Below are positions 60,681 through 64,000 of a stretch of 64,000 nucleotides of DNA, piece by piece; the first letter of the stretch is position 1; every line of letters begins with the position of its first letter. Position numbers and translations under genes: made by a program. The notes under the pieces were generated by a model. The model worked only from the letters and a program-made list of their open reading frames with translations. It did not search any database and was not told the origin of the DNA. The stretch is from Mesonia mobilis DSM 19841 (lineage in GTDB: Bacteria; Bacteroidota; Bacteroidia; Flavobacteriales; Flavobacteriaceae), in assembly GCF_000423405.1 (NCBI RefSeq), contig NZ_AUHX01000007.1, positions 162,813-226,812 of the forward strand, written 5' to 3'.

Positions 60681-62024
60681 TTATACCGCGCCTTGTGCCA
60701 ACATAGCATCTGCTACTTTTACAAAACCTGCAATATTTGCCCCTTTTACATAATCTACATAACCATCATCATCGCTACCGTATTTTACACAAGCTTCATG
60801 AATATCGTTCATAATTTGATGAAGCTTTTGATCTACTTCTTCTGAAGTCCAATTTAAACGCAGTGAGTTTTGAGACATCTCTAATCCTGAAGTAGCTACA
60901 CCACCTGCATTAGAAGCTTTACCCGGAGAGAATAAAATTTTAGCCTTTTGGAAAACTTCTACCGCTTCTGGCGTACAAGGCATATTTGCACCTTCGCCTA
61001 CAAGCTTACAACCGTTTTCAACTAATTTTTTAGCATCTTCTTCTTGCAGCTCATTTTGAGTTGCACAAGGTAAAGCAACATCACATTTTTCGCCCCAAGG
61101 AGTTTTCCCTTCGTGATATTTAGCATCAGAATACTTGTCTAAATATTCTTTTATACGACCTCTCTTTTCATTTTTAATCTCCATAATGAAAGAAAGTTTT
61201 TCTTCGTTGATACCTTCTTCATCATAAATGTATCCGCCAGAATCTGACATTGTAACGATTTTAGCTCCTAACTGTAAAGCTTTTTCTGCAGCGTATTGAG
61301 CTACGTTACCAGAACCAGAAATTACCACGGTTTTCCCCTCAAAAGAATCGCCTTTAGTTTTTAGCATATTTTGAGCAAAATATACATTACCATAACCTGT
61401 AGCTTCCGGACGAATAAGAGAACCACCGTAAGAAAGACCTTTACCAGTTAAAATACCCGTAAATTCATTCTGAAGTCTTTTATATTGCCCGAACATATAA
61501 CCAACCTCTCTAGCTCCTACACCAATATCTCCAGCCGGCACATCGGTATTTGCTCCAATATGTTTAGAAAGTTCTGTCATAAAACTTTGGCAAAAACGCA
61601 TTACTTCTTTATCAGATTTTCCTTTCGGGTCAAAATCTGATCCACCTTTACCGCCACCCATAGGCAGCGTAGTTAAACTATTCTTAAAAACCTGTTCAAA
61701 TGCTAAAAATTTCAAAATGCTAAGGTTTACTGAAGGGTGAAAACGCAAACCACCTTTATAAGGGCCGATTGCTGAATTCATCTGAATTCTAAAACCTCTA
61801 TTTACCTGAATATCACCATTATCGTCGGTCCACGGCACTCTAAACATCACTACTCGTTCTGGCTCGACCATTCTTTCGAGTAACATTTGATTTTGGTACT
61901 TTTTATTTTCTTCTATGAAAGGTATAATAGTTTCTGCAACCTCGTGAACTGCCTGTAAAAACTCAGGTTCGTGCGGATTGCGCTGACTTACTTTATCTAA
62001 AAATTCTTGAACATTTTTTTTCAT
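60681..62024 (-). CDS. gdhA: NADP-specific glutamate dehydrogenase
   Basis: Hexameric glutamate dehydrogenase of 447 residues catalysing reductive amination of 2-oxoglutarate with NADPH. The substrate region with the catalytic lysines is GPYKGGLRFHPSVN (about 92-105) and TLPMGGGKGGSDFDPKGKS (about 118-136). The dinucleotide loop is VVISGSGNVAQYAAEKA (about 229-245), and NAGGVATSGLEMSQNS lies near 375. It is the small 450-residue class I, monocistronic, with good promoter and terminator. Confidence 0.97.
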   Translation of the reverse strand: MKKNVQEFLDKVSQRNPHEPEFLQAVHEVAETIIPFIEENKKYQNQMLLERMVEPERVVMFRVPWTDDNGDIQVNRGFRIQMNSAIGPYKGGLRFHPSVNLSILKFLAFEQVFKNSLTTLPMGGGKGGSDFDPKGKSDKEVMRFCQSFMTELSKHIGANTDVPAGDIGVGAREVGYMFGQYKRLQNEFTGILTGKGLSYGGSLIRPEATGYGNVYFAQNMLKTKGDSFEGKTVVISGSGNVAQYAAEKALQLGAKIVTMSDSGGYIYDEEGINEEKLSFIMEIKNEKRGRIKEYLDKYSDAKYHEGKTPWGEKCDVALPCATQNELQEEDAKKLVENGCKLVGEGANMPCTPEAVEVFQKAKILFSPGKASNAGGVATSGLEMSQNSLRLNWTSEEVDQKLHQIMNDIHEACVKYGSDDDGYVDYVKGANIAGFVKVADAMLAQGAV

Positions 62025-62073
62025 AATGTTTTCTAAAATATGTTTTCTATAATTTAAAAGTAGAATATCATTG

Positions 62074-62102
62074 CAAATATAAATTTTATTAAATAGAGCA
62101 AA
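62074..62102 (-). promoter_or_regulatory. promoter of gdhA
   Basis: TTTG (62099-62102), 17-base spacer and TATATTTG (62074-62081) on the minus strand, an ideal Bacteroidetes promoter, 50 bases before the gdhA ATG. Confidence 0.75.
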
Positions 62103-62202
62103 GTATTTTTTTTCATATTCTTAGAAATTTTAAGATTTTTTAAAGATTTAAAAATAAGGTTATTATATTTATTGATTTATTTCGTTCTAACCAATGTTTT
62201 TA

Positions 62203-62210
62203 TATATTTG
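62203..62210 (+). promoter_or_regulatory. -7 element of the outer-membrane barrel gene
   Basis: TATATTTG, 20 bases upstream of the ATG at 62231. No -33 TTG at standard spacing. Confidence 0.5.
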
Positions 62211-62230
62211 CCTATAAAAGACCTATTTCT

Positions 62231-63019
62231 ATGAAAACCAACCATATAATCTTAGCTCTAGTCGCCTTTTTGACCTTTAACAGCTTCTCGTACGCGCAAG
62301 GATTTTCGCAAGAAATAGGTGCTAGTATTGGTCCTGTTGCTTTTAAGTCTGACTATGGTTTAAGAGGTAATTCTGAAACAAACTTCGGGAATGTTGGTTT
62401 TGGTATAGCTTTATTACATTACATCAATTTTTCTTTTAGAGCAGACTGTGATTGCTACTCTGCAGACACCTATTTTAACGATCACTTTAAAGTAAGAACA
62501 GAATTAGATTACCATCGAACAGCTTTAGATCATTTTGGAAGGTTTGCAGAGAAAAATACTGAAAATGGTTTAAAATTAAGATCTATGCACGGAAGTGCTG
62601 AAGTTTTAGAATTTGGACCTTCTTTAGAATGGTACATTAGAAGCGTAAGAGATTTTGATGCCGGAAATTTTAACTTTGCACCTTACGTAAGTTTAGGTAT
62701 TCACTACGCCGCTTTCTATCCAGAAACAACTACCGATTTACCAGGTAGTATTGGAGCTACTTCTAACACATATCCTACTTTTTTAGCTCCCGCTGGCGAA
62801 GAACCTTATATAGATGACTCTACAGGTAGCACGTATGCTATTGTTGGTAGCGTTGGTACTCGTTATCGATTAAATGATAATAGTGACCTTGTTTTAGACG
62901 CAAGATGGCATTATTACGGATCGGATTGGGTTGATGGATTAAATCATGATAATCCGCAAAACGAAGCTAATGATTGGATATTTTGGCTTAATGTAGGGTA
63001 TATATTTTATTTGAATTAA
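62231..63019 (+). CDS. THC0290_0291-family outer-membrane protein
   Basis: Predicted beta-barrel of 262 residues with signal peptide MKTNHIILALVAFLTFNSFSYAQ. The mature part opens FSQEIGASIGPVAFKSDYGLRG and ends WIFWLNVGYIFYL with alternating aromatic and hydrophobic residues, typical for 8-10 stranded barrels. Cysteines C-D-C near 75 may form a loop disulfide. It matches a flavobacterial family called THC0290_0291 after locus tags; function is unknown. It is a single gene with promoter and terminator. Confidence 0.8.
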   Translation: MKTNHIILALVAFLTFNSFSYAQGFSQEIGASIGPVAFKSDYGLRGNSETNFGNVGFGIALLHYINFSFRADCDCYSADTYFNDHFKVRTELDYHRTALDHFGRFAEKNTENGLKLRSMHGSAEVLEFGPSLEWYIRSVRDFDAGNFNFAPYVSLGIHYAAFYPETTTDLPGSIGATSNTYPTFLAPAGEEPYIDDSTGSTYAIVGSVGTRYRLNDNSDLVLDARWHYYGSDWVDGLNHDNPQNEANDWIFWLNVGYIFYLN

Positions 63020-63041
63020 ATATTAATATTGAAAATATTAT

Positions 63042-63072
63042 AAAAAGGCTCCTTTGAAGGAGCCTTTTTTAT
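63042..63072 (+). terminator. terminator of the barrel gene
   Basis: AAAAAGGCTCC / GGAGCCTTTTTT with loop TTTGAA, 23 bases after the stop. A clear intrinsic terminator. Confidence 0.9.
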
Positions 63073-63603
63073 TAAAAACAATCGGGTTTTTATAAATAAA
63101 TTTAATCACGTACTCAATAATATTAATATGTTGTACGACTATACTACAGATTAGATTTCATAATTAATCCTATCACTTGATGATTTTCTGTTATCAAATT
63201 TTAAGCATTATTCATCTATTACTTTTAATGAAATTTAAAAATCCCCCTGCTTTTCAGAGATGGTTTTATAGTATATTAAATCGTTAATTATAAGTCTAGG
63301 ATTCCAAAAAGACAATCTCGGAAATTAACATTACTTAATTAATCCCCTTCAAGTTCATTTCAACTTCTTTTTAATTAAAGAAAATTTTAATCATTCGATT
63401 ATCAACAGATTTAAAAATTTAAATTCATAATATTAATATAACTAGTAACTACTAGTAGAAAATTTTTATTTTTTACGCTAAGGATTTTCTAAACAAGCCC
63501 ACTGAACATTTTAGCCTAATAAATCTACACACTGTTAAAATCACTAACTAAATAAGCATCAAACTATTTACTCTTCTAGAATAAAATATGTAAGTTATAA
63601 TTC
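63073..63603. other. long AT-rich gene-free region
   Basis: About 530 bases between two facing terminators. I see no open frame beyond chance, no RNA gene and no repeat shared with the other gaps. A small palindromic cluster ACTAGTAACTACTAGT is at 63441-63456. The region is probably simple spacer. Confidence 0.5.
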
Positions 63604-63640
63604 AAAAAAAAAGCCCCCAGTTAAGGAGGCTTTTATATTA
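63604..63640 (-). terminator. terminator of the type IX-secreted protein gene
   Basis: Minus strand AAAAGCCTCC / GGGGGCTTTT (one G-U pair), loop TTAACT, followed by a T-run; 18 bases after the stop at 63654. Confidence 0.8.
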
Positions 63641-63653
63641 AATTCCAATTGGA

Positions 63654-64000
63654 TTAATTAGCTTCTCTATTAATATAGACCCAGCTTTTCTTTATTCTTC
63701 CAAAGACAGGATCCTCTCCCTCAAGCACTAACACATAGTAATAGGTTCCTGAAGGCAACTCGTCTCCGTTGATATCTTGACCACAGAAACTATTCACATA
63801 GTTATCTCGTTCAAATACCAAACGACCATAACGGTTATAAACTTTTAAGCTTTCTATTCCTGTTCGATCATCTAAGAAGGTTAAGTCTAAACAGTCATTG
63901 AAACCATCTACGTTACTCGGTGATATACCCTGACTGATCACACAACCATTCTCGTAAGGCTCGATCGTTACTTCTACCGGTGTTGATCCACTGGTAAATA
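63654..64000 (-). CDS. C-terminal end of a gliding-motility-associated (type B) secreted protein
   Basis: The last 115 residues of a protein that runs off the right edge. The frame stays open to the edge (TSGSTPVEVTIEPYENGCVISQG), so the gene does not begin at the internal GTG near 63941. It holds the type B sorting domain of the type IX secretion system: GISPSNVDGFNDCLDLTFL, then LKVYNRYGRLVFER, then DELPSGTYYYVL and the ending FGRIKKSWVYINR. Such domains are cleaved at the cell surface. The rest of the protein, usually large and adhesive, is outside the window. Confidence 0.92.
   Translation of the reverse strand, partial: FTSGSTPVEVTIEPYENGCVISQGISPSNVDGFNDCLDLTFLDDRTGIESLKVYNRYGRLVFERDNYVNSFCGQDINGDELPSGTYYYVLVLEGEDPVFGRIKKSWVYINREAN

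Overview
This window comes from the chromosome of a low-GC member of the Bacteroidetes, most likely Flavobacteriaceae. The evidence is a PorZ-type protein of type IX secretion, a gliding-motility type B sorting domain at the right edge, a fused ornithine-lipid acyltransferase of the OlsF type, a TonB receptor/lipoprotein pair, and repeated matches to the Bacteroidetes -7 promoter element TAnnTTTG just upstream of start codons. No tRNA, rRNA, CRISPR array, transposase or prophage was seen.

Layout. 1-10.5 kb (minus strand): the end-truncated beta-ketoacyl synthase, then one very tight run mrpABCDEFG-bioF-DUF2007-bioD-bioA, so a cation/proton antiporter and biotin synthesis appear co-transcribed. 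10.5-16.1 kb: a DUF2975 membrane protein with its Xre regulator and a likely operator, then a TonB receptor plus modular lipoprotein. 16.2-21.5 kb: M23 peptidase, DUF3108 protein and a tyrosine-degradation operon (hmgA, CCC-motif protein, hpd). 21.7-31.9 kb: LLM oxidoreductase, uvrC-patatin-DUF2809, the retropepsin-like/rimK/AstE-like/formyl-THF ligase operon, lspA and a putative adhesin. 32-43.3 kb: DksA-like gene and ileS (type 2 enzyme with an inverted signature motif), TerB-like, fbp, GNAT, aspartokinase, olsF, SDR and DoxX genes.

43.3-49.1 kb is an accessory-looking stretch: SDR, flavin disulfide reductase, an unrecognised 596-residue cysteine-rich protein and a TspO-related protein, separated by long intergenic regions filled with degenerate word-like and inverted repeats. 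49.3-56.7 kb holds the four ligase-associated DNA damage response genes (exonuclease, ligase, Lhr-like helicase, PdeM). Three of its intergenic junctions plus an inserted DUF559 nuclease gene carry copies of the same composite hairpin element. Two copies of a structured Flavo-1-like RNA element, supported by a compensatory base-pair change, lie in and beside this region. 57-64 kb: GyrI-like protein, porZ-recO, gdhA, a beta-barrel protein and the start of a large type IX-secreted protein.

The most interesting observations are the IleRS GxHH signature motif (linked in the literature to mupirocin hyper-resistance), the repeat-interrupted repair module, the two covarying RNA elements (one with a second repeat nested in its loop), the uncharacterised 596-residue protein, and a likely ATT start codon overlapping the olsF stop.
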